A stretch of 64,000 nt of DNA from Paraburkholderia sp. BCC1885 (lineage in GTDB: Bacteria > Pseudomonadota > Gammaproteobacteria > Burkholderiales > Burkholderiaceae): NCBI RefSeq assembly GCF_900996235.1, contig NZ_CAAJGM010000199.1, forward strand, positions 28,415 to 92,414, in the 5' to 3' direction. Shown in pieces: positions 50,485 through 58,607 of the stretch (the first letter of the stretch is position 1; every line of letters begins with the position of its first letter). The notes under the pieces were generated by a model. That model was given only the letters and a program-made list of their open reading frames with translations, made no database searches and had not been told where the DNA came from. Made by a program: the position numbers and the translations under genes.

Positions 50485-51069
50485 TCAGGCGCTGAAGGCG
50501 CTCGCGTAAGCCTCACGTGCATCCACAGCCAAACCGGGCCGCGACATCCCGCGCGAACGCACCTGCAACAACTCCGCGCACACCGCCACGGCGATGGACT
50601 GCGGGGCCTTGTCGACAATACCGCTCACGCCGATCGGACAGGTCATCTCATCCAGCCGCTGCGGATCCACGCCACGCTCCATCAAGCGCCGCTCGAACTT
50701 CACGCGCTTGGTCTTCGAGCCGATCATGCCGAAGTAGGTGAAATCGCGCCGCCGCATGATGCGCGCGGCGAGCGAGAAATCGAGCGCGTGGTTATGCGTC
50801 ATCACGAGGAAGTAGGCGCCCGGCGGTGCGGTGTCGGCGATCGCCTCGGGCGTGTCGGTGGCCTCGACCTGCACGTTGGCGGGGACTTCGTCCGGGAACA
50901 GCTCGTCACGCTCGTCAACCCATTGCACGACGCACGGCAGGCTGCCGAGCAGGGCAATCAGCGCATGCCCGACGTGACCCGCGCCGAACAGCACGACATG
51001 CAGCGGCGCCGGACGCGCCGCGGCACGGCTGCTGCGCCGGCCAACCTGAACGAAAGTGGACATCTGCAT
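50485..51069 (-). CDS. xdhC: XdhC-like protein lacking the N-terminal domain
   Basis: XdhC proteins insert sulfurated molybdenum cofactor into xanthine dehydrogenase. This 194-residue version holds only the C-terminal Rossmann part: HVVLFGAGHVGHALIALLGSLPC, VDERDELFP, YFLVMTHNHALD, YFGMIGSKTKR, CPIGVSGI and the closing PQSIAVAVCAELL. The usual N-terminal XdhC/CoxI domain (with the TVAR-x-x-GSAPRExG and GGGxLE motifs; full length about 300 residues) is absent, and the preceding xdhB stop is only 24 bases upstream, so no room remains for it. The ATG at 51069 has GGAAG at good distance. Either the protein works as a half, or a partner supplies the missing domain from elsewhere. Confidence 0.85.
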   Translation of the reverse strand: MQMSTFVQVGRRSSRAAARPAPLHVVLFGAGHVGHALIALLGSLPCVVQWVDERDELFPDEVPANVQVEATDTPEAIADTAPPGAYFLVMTHNHALDFSLAARIMRRRDFTYFGMIGSKTKRVKFERRLMERGVDPQRLDEMTCPIGVSGIVDKAPQSIAVAVCAELLQVRSRGMSRPGLAVDAREAYASAFSA

Positions 51070-51093
51070 GGCTAGCTTCCGGTAGCGCTGCGG

Positions 51094-53460
51094 TTAAGGA
51101 CGCGAAGCGGCGCTCGCAGCCCGCACGGCCGCGACCGCCTTGAGAATCGCTTCGCTCGTGGCGGGCGCATTGAGCGGCGGATTGACCCGGTAGTCGCCCA
51201 CCGCCGCCACTGCGTCGCGAACCGCGAAAAACACCGAGAACGGCAGCAGGAGCGGCGGCTCGCCGGTCGCCTTCGAACGGTGGATGCTGTCCTCGGCATT
51301 GCGATTCTTGAACAGCTTGACGTTGAAAACCGGCGGCGTGTCGTTGACGGTCGGAATCTTGTAGGTGGACGGCGCATGCGTCATCAGCTTGCCGCCTGGG
51401 TTCCACCACAGTTCCTCGGTGGTGAGCCAGCCCATGCCCTGGATGAAAGCACCTTCCACCTGGCCCACGTCGAGTGCCGGATTCAGCGATTCGCCCACGT
51501 CATGCAGCGCGTCGGCGCGCAGCACGCGCATTTCGCCGGTCAGCGTGTCGATCACGACTTCCGACACCGCCGCGCCATACGAGTAGTAGTAGAACGGCCG
51601 GCCGCGCAGCTTCGACTGATCCCAGTAGAGCTTCGGGGTGGCGTAGAAACCGTCCGACCACAACTGCACGCGGGCCAGATACGCCTTGGCGATGATCTCT
51701 TCGAACGGCACCACGGCGTCGCCCACCGCCACGCGGTCGTGGCCGAAGCGCACGCTCGCCGCGCTGACTTCACCCGCGCCGTAGCGGACCGCGGCAAACG
51801 CCGCGAGGCGCTCGCGCAACTGGCGCGCGGCGTCCTGCGCGGCCTTGCCGTTCAGATCGGAGCCGGTCGAAGCGGCGGTGGCCGAGGTATTCGCCACCTT
51901 GCTGGTGTCCGTCGCCGTGACGCGCACGCGGTTAAAACTGATGCCGAGTTCATGCGCGACGACCTGCGCCACCTTCGTGTTGAGCCCCTGGCCCATCTCG
52001 GTGCCGCCGTGATTCACCAGCACCGAGCCGTCGGTATAGATGTGCACCAGCGCGCCGGCCTGGTTGAAGTGCGTCACGTTAAAGGCAATGCCGAACTTCA
52101 CCGGCGTGAGCGCCAGCCCCTTCTTCAGCACTTCGTTGTTCGCGTTGAATTCGCGGATCTCGGCCCGGCGCGCGCGGTAATGGCTGGTCGCTTCGAGTTC
52201 GTCGATCAGCTCGTGGATCACGTTGTCTTCGACCACCTGGCCATACGGCGTCTCGTTGCGCTCGGTCTTGCCGTACAGATTGCGGCGCCGCACGTCGAGC
52301 GAATCCTCGCCGAGCGAGCGCGCGACGTTGTCCATGATGTATTCGATCGCAAACGCGCCCTGCGGGCCGCCGAAACCGCGAAACGCGGTGTTCGACTGCG
52401 TGTTGGTCTTGCCGCAGAAACCGTCGATCGTCACGTCGGACAACCAGTACGCGTTATCGAAATGGCACAGCGCGCGCGTCATCACCGGGCCGGACAGATC
52501 GGCGGAAAAGCCGCAGCGCGAGGTCATGTCCACCGTCACGCCGTCGATCACACCTTTGTCGTCGTAGCCGACTTCAAACGTGTAGTGGAAGTCGTGCCGC
52601 TTGCCGGTGACCATCATGTCGTCGTCGCGGTCCGGACGCAGCTTCACCGGGCACAGCAGCTTCCACGCGGCAATCGCGGCGCAGCAGGCGAACAGGCCCG
52701 ATTGCGATTCCTTGCCGCCGAAGCCGCCGCCCATCCGGCGGCATTCGACCAGCACGTTATGCGACGGCACGTGCAGCGCATGCGCCACGAGGTGCTGCAT
52801 TTCGGTCGGGTGCTGGGTGGAACAGTAGACGTGCATGCCGTCGTCGTCCTTCGGCACGGCATACGAAATCTGGCCTTCCAGATAGAACTGCTCCTGGCCG
52901 CCCAGCAGCATTTCGCCGGCGTCGTGATGGGCGGCGCGCGCGATCTTCGCGCCGGCATCGCCGCGCGCCAGCTTCATGGGCGGCAGCACGTGCTGATTGG
53001 CGGCGCGCGCCTGTTGCGCCGTGAGAACGGCCGGCAGTTCTTCGTAGACGACTTCGGCGCGGCGCGCGGCGAGCCGCGCCACGTCATGCGAAATCGCCAC
53101 GACGATGAACATCGGCTGGCCGACGTACTGCACCACGCCGTCGGCGAGAATCGGGTCGTCGCCATGGATGATCGGACCCACGTCGTTGACGCCGGGAATG
53201 TCCTGCGCCGTGAACACGGCGACCACGCCGGGCGTCGCGCGCACCTTGTCGAGCGACATCGAGACGATCTTCGCGTGCGCCTTCGACGACATGCCGAGCG
53301 CGGCGTGCAGCGTGCCGGCGAGCACCGGGATGTCGTCGGTGTAGGTGGCGCGGCCGCTTACGTGCAGATGCGCGGACTCATGCGGGCGCGAGATATGCAC
53401 CTGGGTGAAGTCGTCGAGATCCTGGATGTCTTTCAGGAACGGTTCTGCTTGCTGGTTCAT
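51094..53460 (-). CDS. xdhB: Xanthine dehydrogenase molybdopterin-binding subunit
   Basis: The 788-residue protein is a complete large subunit. It has GGQEQFYLE (Gln contact to the cofactor), RRMGGGFGGKE (pterin binding), the FRGFGGPQG loop with the Arg that binds substrate and the C-terminal Glu in TGEPPLLLP that acts as catalytic base. It oxidises hypoxanthine and xanthine to urate. The ATG at 53460 has GGAG about ten bases upstream. It lies 31 bases after xdhA and 24 bases before xdhC, as one operon. Confidence 0.95.
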   Translation of the reverse strand: MNQQAEPFLKDIQDLDDFTQVHISRPHESAHLHVSGRATYTDDIPVLAGTLHAALGMSSKAHAKIVSMSLDKVRATPGVVAVFTAQDIPGVNDVGPIIHGDDPILADGVVQYVGQPMFIVVAISHDVARLAARRAEVVYEELPAVLTAQQARAANQHVLPPMKLARGDAGAKIARAAHHDAGEMLLGGQEQFYLEGQISYAVPKDDDGMHVYCSTQHPTEMQHLVAHALHVPSHNVLVECRRMGGGFGGKESQSGLFACCAAIAAWKLLCPVKLRPDRDDDMMVTGKRHDFHYTFEVGYDDKGVIDGVTVDMTSRCGFSADLSGPVMTRALCHFDNAYWLSDVTIDGFCGKTNTQSNTAFRGFGGPQGAFAIEYIMDNVARSLGEDSLDVRRRNLYGKTERNETPYGQVVEDNVIHELIDELEATSHYRARRAEIREFNANNEVLKKGLALTPVKFGIAFNVTHFNQAGALVHIYTDGSVLVNHGGTEMGQGLNTKVAQVVAHELGISFNRVRVTATDTSKVANTSATAASTGSDLNGKAAQDAARQLRERLAAFAAVRYGAGEVSAASVRFGHDRVAVGDAVVPFEEIIAKAYLARVQLWSDGFYATPKLYWDQSKLRGRPFYYYSYGAAVSEVVIDTLTGEMRVLRADALHDVGESLNPALDVGQVEGAFIQGMGWLTTEELWWNPGGKLMTHAPSTYKIPTVNDTPPVFNVKLFKNRNAEDSIHRSKATGEPPLLLPFSVFFAVRDAVAAVGDYRVNPPLNAPATSEAILKAVAAVRAASAASRP

Positions 53461-53491
53461 TCGAATGGTTCTCCGTATCCGTTGGACGGGT

Positions 53492-55009
53492 TCAGGCGTG
53501 CGCGCCGGCTGGCTCGACCGCGCGCACGTCGAGCGCGGATTTCGGCAGCGGGTTATGCGGACGGGTTTCGAGCCAGAACCGGTACAGCGTGTTCTTCGCC
53601 GCGTCGAGGCGGTAGTCGCTGGTGGCGCGCATGTCGGAAAGCGGCGCGTAGTCGTTGCCGAGCGCGATCATCGCGGCCTGCGCGGTGGCTTCGTGCCATT
53701 CGGCGTCGCGCAACACGGCTTCGGCGTGCGTGGCGCGCTTCGAGGTGGCGGCCATGCCGCCAAAGGCAATGCGCGGCTCGCGGATCGTGTCGCCGTCCGC
53801 GATAAACGAGAAGGCCGCGCACACGGCCGAGATGTCCGAATCGAAGCGCTTGGAGAGTTTGTAGGTGCGAAACTGCAGGTTCTGGCGCACGCCGGTGCGG
53901 GTCGGCACCTTCAGGCCGACCACGAACTCATGCTCGGCCATGTCCTTCTTCTGGTATGCGAGGTACAGGTCTTCGAGCGGCATCTCGCGCTCGATCTCGC
54001 CGCCGCGCACCACCACGTGGGCGCCAAGCGCGATCAGGCCGGGCATCGAATCGCCGATCGGCGAGCCGTTCGCAACGTTGCCGCCAATCGTGCCGGCGTT
54101 GCGGATCGGCAGCGAGGCGAAGCGTTTCCACATTTCGGTGAGTTCGGGATAGTGCTTCGCCAGCTCTTCATACGCCGTCTCGACGCTGACGCCCGCGCCG
54201 ATCTCGATCCAGCCATCCGTGACCGCGATCCGGCGCAGCGCCTCGATCTGGCCCAGATAGACGATGTTGCCCAGTTCGCGCATCTGTTTGGTGACCCACA
54301 GGCCGATATCGGTGCTGCCCGCGAGGATGCGCGTCGCCGGTTGCGCCGCCTTGATCTGCGCGAGCGCGGCGACACTGCGCGGCGCGTCGAACTGCTGGCC
54401 GGCGAATTCGTAGTGGAAGGTCTCGCCGCGCTTGAGCACGGCGAGCTTCGCCGACAACGCGGCGAGGTCGACCGGCGCCTGCGGAGCCGGCGCTTCGAAC
54501 ATGCGCACGGCCGCGTCGACGATCGGCCGGTAGCCGGTACAGCGGCACAGATTGCCGGTCAACGCATTGCTGATCTCGTCGCGTGAGGGCACCGTTTTGT
54601 TCGCACAGCTCTGTTCGTGGCCATGCTTTTCGTACAGCGACCACATCGACATCACGAAGCCGGGCGTGCAAAAGCCGCACTGCGAGCCATGGCATTCGAC
54701 CATCGCCTCCTGCACCGGATGAAGCGACCCATCCGGCTGGCGCAGGTCCTCGACCGTGAAGAGAGCCTTGCCGTCCAGCGTCGGCAGAAACTGGATGCAC
54801 GCGTTGACCGCCTTGAAGTTGACGCCGCCCGCTTCGTCGCGCTCGCCGACCACGACCGTGCACGCGCCGCAGTCGCCCTCGGCGCACCCTTCCTTGGTGC
54901 CGGTGCAATGCGCGTCTTCACGCAGATACTGCAGCACGGTACGGGTGACGGGCGCGTTCGTAATCTCGCGGATCGCGTTGCGGTGGTAGAAGCGAATCGG
55001 CTGGCTCAT
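53492..55009 (-). CDS. xdhA: Xanthine dehydrogenase small subunit (2Fe-2S and FAD)
   Basis: The 505-residue protein has an N-terminal plant-type 2Fe-2S domain (Cys42, Cys47, Cys50 in EGCAEGDCGACTVVVG, fourth Cys in VNACIQF). A second 2Fe-2S helical domain follows (CGFCTPGF, NLCRCTGYRPI), then an FAD-binding domain (RILAGSTDIGLWV, IRNAGTIGGNVANGSPIGD) and a CO-dehydrogenase flavoprotein C-terminal domain. It passes electrons from the molybdenum site of XdhB to NAD+. First gene of xdhABC; the upstream 378 bases are shared with a divergent MFS gene. Confidence 0.95.
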   Translation of the reverse strand: MSQPIRFYHRNAIREITNAPVTRTVLQYLREDAHCTGTKEGCAEGDCGACTVVVGERDEAGGVNFKAVNACIQFLPTLDGKALFTVEDLRQPDGSLHPVQEAMVECHGSQCGFCTPGFVMSMWSLYEKHGHEQSCANKTVPSRDEISNALTGNLCRCTGYRPIVDAAVRMFEAPAPQAPVDLAALSAKLAVLKRGETFHYEFAGQQFDAPRSVAALAQIKAAQPATRILAGSTDIGLWVTKQMRELGNIVYLGQIEALRRIAVTDGWIEIGAGVSVETAYEELAKHYPELTEMWKRFASLPIRNAGTIGGNVANGSPIGDSMPGLIALGAHVVVRGGEIEREMPLEDLYLAYQKKDMAEHEFVVGLKVPTRTGVRQNLQFRTYKLSKRFDSDISAVCAAFSFIADGDTIREPRIAFGGMAATSKRATHAEAVLRDAEWHEATAQAAMIALGNDYAPLSDMRATSDYRLDAAKNTLYRFWLETRPHNPLPKSALDVRAVEPAGAHA

Positions 55010-55387
55010 GTCTCGTGATCTCGGTTTGTTCTGGTCCGTGGGGACCGTGCTGCAGTGACGATTCGAACGCTATCACCGTCAATATCCGCAACCCATAGCG
55101 ACCGGCACATGCGGGACATATCGTCAGGACGATAACGAGATAGGTTTCAGGCGAGGTGCGCTTATGTCAGAAGGGTCAAATCACAACATTTTCTTTTGAA
55201 ATACCTCATTTCGGCCATGCTCTTAAGCGATTCGGACACCCTGCTGCTGACATTTGCGCCCCGAATCGCCCTCTATACCGATCCGGCACTGTATTTTTGG
55301 GACGAAAAATATTAAGTGACGGCTGCATGGGGATCGGTTCCATGGGAAAATCACGTCTTTCCGCCGTTTTCAAGCCTCGTTTTCCCT
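55010..55387. promoter_or_regulatory. Divergent intergenic region (xdhA / MFS exporter)
   Basis: These 378 bases contain no supported gene. The part from 55150 to 55315 is A/T-richer than its surroundings, with CAACATTTTCTTTTGAAATACC and a GGGACGAAAAATATTAAG stretch, suiting promoters for one or both flanking genes. A purine-responsive operator is not evident to me. Confidence 0.4.
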
Positions 55388-56599
55388 ATGTCCGCCCAAT
55401 CAGCTACGCCGCGCAGCGAATTTGCGACCACTTTGCAGATCATTCCGGTCGTCTTTTTCACGTTTATTTGCTACCTGACCATCGGGATTCCGCTGGCGGT
55501 GCTTCCCGGCTACGTCCACGACGATCTCGGTTTCAGCGCGATCATCGCCGGGGCGGCCATCAGCGTGCAGTATCTGGCCACCCTCGCCTCGCGCGCGCTG
55601 GCCGGCCGCTCGGCCGACACGCTCGGACCGAAACGCACCGTGGCGATTGGGCTGATTGGCTGCGGCGCGAGCGGCGCGATGCTGTTGCTCGCCGTGCTGT
55701 GCGCGCGCTGGCCGGCGCTGAGCCTCGTGCTGCTGGTGCTGAGCCGCTTGTTGCTCGGCTTCAGCGAAAGTCTGTGCGGAACCGGCGCGATTCTGTGGGG
55801 CATTGGCCGCGTGGGGGTGTCGCATAACGCGCGCGTGATCTCGTGGAATGGCATCGCGACCTACGGCGCGCTGGCAATCGGTGCGCCGCTCGGCGTGGCG
55901 ATCGCCCATACGCTCGGCTATCCGGCACTCGGCCTCGTGGCGATCGCGCTGGCTGCCGTCGGTTACTACCTCGCCCGGCACATCGAAGCGGTGCCGATCG
56001 TGCATGGCGAGCGGATGTCGTATCGCAGCGTGTTCATGCGCGTGCTGCCGCACGGCATTGGACTCGCGCTGGGCTCGGCCGGCTTCGGTTCGATCGCCAC
56101 GTTCATCACGCTGTTCTACGCCGCGCGGCACTGGCCAAATGCGGCCCTCTCGCTGACGGTATTCGGCACGCTGTTTATCGGCGCGCGTCTGCTGTTCGCC
56201 AATACGATCAAGACATATGGCGGCTTTCGGGTGGCGATTGCGTCGTTTTCCTTCGAATGCGTGGGCCTGCTGATGCTGTGGCTCGCGCCCGAGCCGCACT
56301 TTGCGCTCGCCGGCGCCGCATTGACCGGCTTCGGCTTCGCGCTGGTGTTTCCGGCGCTCGGCGTCGAAGCGGTCGGGCTGGTGCCGCCGGCTAGTCGTGG
56401 CGCGGCGTTGTCCGCGTACTCGGTGTTTCTGGATTTGTCGCTGGGGATTACCGGCCCGCTCGCTGGCTATATCGCGGGTGCATTCGGCTATGGCTCGGTG
56501 TTTCTGTTCGCGGCGGTGGCCGCAGCGGCCGCGGTGGCGCTCTCGACCATGATGTATCTGCGTAACGCCCGGGTGCCGAACGCGCCTGCGGCGACCTGA
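55388..56599 (+). CDS. MFS transporter (YhhS/UPF0226-like)
   Basis: From the ATG at 55388 the protein has 403 residues and 12 hydrophobic helices; the frame is open to 55316, and no ribosome site clearly decides. The MFS loop 2-3 motif appears as ALAGRSADTLGPKRTV, and the sequence LLVLSRLLLGFSESLCGTGAI (motif C region) resembles the YhhS drug-exporter branch. Substrate unknown. It is divergent from xdhA, so a link to purine or related metabolite transport is conceivable, but YhhS-type proteins are mostly exporters. Confidence 0.88.
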   Translation: MSAQSATPRSEFATTLQIIPVVFFTFICYLTIGIPLAVLPGYVHDDLGFSAIIAGAAISVQYLATLASRALAGRSADTLGPKRTVAIGLIGCGASGAMLLLAVLCARWPALSLVLLVLSRLLLGFSESLCGTGAILWGIGRVGVSHNARVISWNGIATYGALAIGAPLGVAIAHTLGYPALGLVAIALAAVGYYLARHIEAVPIVHGERMSYRSVFMRVLPHGIGLALGSAGFGSIATFITLFYAARHWPNAALSLTVFGTLFIGARLLFANTIKTYGGFRVAIASFSFECVGLLMLWLAPEPHFALAGAALTGFGFALVFPALGVEAVGLVPPASRGAALSAYSVFLDLSLGITGPLAGYIAGAFGYGSVFLFAAVAAAAAVALSTMMYLRNARVPNAPAAT

Positions 56600-56684
56600 C
56601 GGACGGCGGCCCCAGAGATTAGCCGCCGAGTGAATCAGGAGCGCGACTGCACAAGCACGCGCCCCTCGCGCGGTTTGCCGACGT

Positions 56685-56924
56685 TTAAGGGAAAAAAACC
56701 TCGTCGGCTGACCGCGTATCCGCGTTGCCGCCGCGCGCCGTGCGATAGCCCACGATAAGGCCCGCATCGTAGGCGGCCTCCAGCGCGTGCACGAGATCCT
56801 CGATGTGAATGATGTGCAGGTCTTTAGTCAGCTTGCCGGTTTGCTCGATCCGGTCGATGCCGAGAACATCAATGGAAATCGTCCGCAGTAACTCGAGACG
56901 TTCGTCGTAGATGGCGTTGCTCAT
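56685..56924 (-). CDS. Small conserved protein of unknown function (79 aa)
   Basis: The ATG at 56924 has GGGGG at a good distance. The 79-residue protein (MSNAIYDERLELLRT...DEVFFP) is acidic and mostly helical, with an amphipathic central part (IHIEDLVHALEAAYDAGLIVGY). It has no signal peptide or membrane helix and no recognisable domain. It is the last gene on the minus strand after the aspartate block but is 236 bases away from it, so probably independent. Confidence 0.65.
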   Translation of the reverse strand: MSNAIYDERLELLRTISIDVLGIDRIEQTGKLTKDLHIIHIEDLVHALEAAYDAGLIVGYRTARGGNADTRSADEVFFP

Positions 56925-57159
56925 TTCATACCCCCTTTACAGGTGGGGCGTGACACCTCACATGAGAGATCACTGTTGCCTAGTTAGCCTTTGATTCAGA
57001 TCATCCTTCAGTTGTAATAATAGTAAGGAAAGGCGGCTTGGGCACGTGACCTGCAGTCGCAGTTTGAAGCTCTACTCCAAAATCGCCGGGCAGCAACGGC
57101 AAGCCGGTTGGATCAGCAATCGCCGCTGACCCGTCCGGCTCTCAGGACCCCTGACGAAA

Positions 57160-58389
57160 TCAGCGCGCGTTCACGCCGCGCGCGCCGCTGGAAAGAGACT
57201 TCTCCAGCGCCGCGACGCCGGCCGGCAAATCGACGGCGACGCCCAGATCCACTACCGTGCGCCCCAGCGCATGCAACGTGCGGAACAGATTGTGTTCGCG
57301 GCATTGCTCGCCCATCTGGCCGATGCGCACGATCGGCAGACCGAACGAGCCCGAAATCTCCACTTGATGATGCCGCGAGATGTGTCCGCAGATATCTCCG
57401 GGGCTCAATCCCTGCGGAACCTCGATACCCACCACCGAGTTCAGCCGGCACTCCTGCGGCGCATAAAGCTGCAGACCCAGCGCCGTGATGCCTTCCTGCA
57501 GCGCCAGCGAGCATTTCAGATGCCGCGCAAAGCGCTTCTCCAGGGTCTCGGCGCACACGAGGCGTAATGCCTCGTGCAAGGCCAGCACGCCCGACACCGG
57601 CGCCGTGTAGTGATAGCCCGCGTTGTGCCAGAAATTCTCCGCGAGAGAGGCGTCGAGACACCAATGCGCATTCGGCGCCGTGCGGGTTTTCACCCGCTCC
57701 CACGCCGCATCCGAGAACGCGATCAGCGAGACGCCCGGGATCGACGACAGCCCTTTCTGCCCGCCGGTAATCACAGCGTCGATGCCCCACGCGTCCATTT
57801 CGAGCGGCATGGTGCTCAGCGTGCAGACGGCATCGACGATCACCAGCGCGCCGGCCGCCTTCGCCAGCGCCGCGATCTCCTTCAGATGATGGTTCACCAC
57901 CGTGTTGGAGGTCTCGCCCTGCACGATCGTGACGATCTCCGGCCGCTCGCGGCGAATTGCTTCGGCCACCTGTTCGAGGCTCGCCACCGCGCGATCCGCC
58001 ACGTCGAGCGTCGTCACTTCGGCGCCGACGCGCCGGCCCATTTCCGCCATCCGTTCGCTGAAAAAGCCGTTCTTGATGCTGAGCACGCGGGTACCCGTCC
58101 AGGCCAGATTGGAGATGGCCATTTCCATCGCCGCCGAGCCCGGGCCCGCCACCCCCAGCACCCACTTCGAGCGGGTCTGGAACACATAGCGCGCCATGGT
58201 CTTCACCTGGCCGATCACCTTCACCATCGTAGTGCCGAGGTGATTGATCACCACCGTGTTGGCCTTGGCGACGGCGGCGGGAATCGGCACGGGGCCGGCG
58301 CCCATCATCAGCAGCGGCTCTTCGGGAAGGATGGCGTCGAGCGATTCGACGTCCGGGCGGGGGATGGGAGTAGAGATTGTGGTCTGCAT
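57160..58389 (-). CDS. Class V aminotransferase (alanine/serine-glyoxylate type)
   Basis: The 409-residue protein has the fold-type I, class V pattern: GPVPIPAAV near the N-terminus, LGVAGPGSAAMEMAISNL, the Asp in ALVIVDAVCTL, and the PLP-binding Lys in ITGGQKGLSSIPG. Members transaminate alanine or serine with glyoxylate. Lying directly after aspD on the same strand, it could use the alanine formed by aspartate decarboxylation. There is no clear ribosome site; a CCTCC and a 12-base hairpin occur in its leader instead. The opposite and +1 frames are also open over much of its length but are not genes. Confidence 0.9.
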   Translation of the reverse strand: MQTTISTPIPRPDVESLDAILPEEPLLMMGAGPVPIPAAVAKANTVVINHLGTTMVKVIGQVKTMARYVFQTRSKWVLGVAGPGSAAMEMAISNLAWTGTRVLSIKNGFFSERMAEMGRRVGAEVTTLDVADRAVASLEQVAEAIRRERPEIVTIVQGETSNTVVNHHLKEIAALAKAAGALVIVDAVCTLSTMPLEMDAWGIDAVITGGQKGLSSIPGVSLIAFSDAAWERVKTRTAPNAHWCLDASLAENFWHNAGYHYTAPVSGVLALHEALRLVCAETLEKRFARHLKCSLALQEGITALGLQLYAPQECRLNSVVGIEVPQGLSPGDICGHISRHHQVEISGSFGLPIVRIGQMGEQCREHNLFRTLHALGRTVVDLGVAVDLPAGVAALEKSLSSGARGVNAR

Positions 58390-58436
58390 GATCGGTACGG
58401 AGGAAGTCAGGGTATTTCACGGCGCCAGAGATACAA

Positions 58437-58470
58437 GCGGCCTCGCCAACCGTGACGCTGGCGAGGCCGC
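58437..58470 (-). promoter_or_regulatory. Perfect 12-bp inverted repeat in aminotransferase leader
   Basis: GCGGCCTCGCCA (58437-58448) is perfectly complementary to TGGCGAGGCCGC (58459-58470) with a 10-base loop. On the minus strand it lies about 50 bases before the class V aminotransferase start and about 140 bases after the aspD stop. It has no T-run, so it may be a processing or attenuator hairpin or a factor-dependent terminator of aspD. Confidence 0.55.
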
Positions 58471-58528
58471 CTCTACCTTGACCGACGATCATTCACCGAT
58501 CCGGCCGATTGTGCAAGTTTTTTGACAG

Positions 58529-58560
58529 CGCGTTGACCGTGTTAACCGCGTTGACCGCGT
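58529..58560. repeat. Tandem GTTGACCG-type repeats
   Basis: GTTGACCG, GTTAACCG and GTTGACCG occur in succession at about a 10-base period between 58531 and 58558, between aspD and the aminotransferase gene. One helical turn spacing suggests a multi-site operator, or just slippage; no protein is known for it. Confidence 0.45.
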
Positions 58561-58607
58561 GCAGCGGCCGCGCGGCCTGAAGGCCGCCCGACGCCGAACC
58601 CGCGCCG

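Noticed and set aside
51280..53805. 841-codon open frame on the plus strand opposite xdhB/xdhA
   Set aside because: It is longer than xdhB itself but its translation is His/Arg-rich with no domain, the normal result of an antisense frame of a high-GC3 gene; xdhB has clear catalytic motifs on the other strand.
57113..58492. 459-codon minus-strand frame overlapping the class V aminotransferase in another register
   Set aside because: Gly/Arg/Ala-rich with no recognisable fold; the overlapping frame has the PLP-lysine and family motifs.
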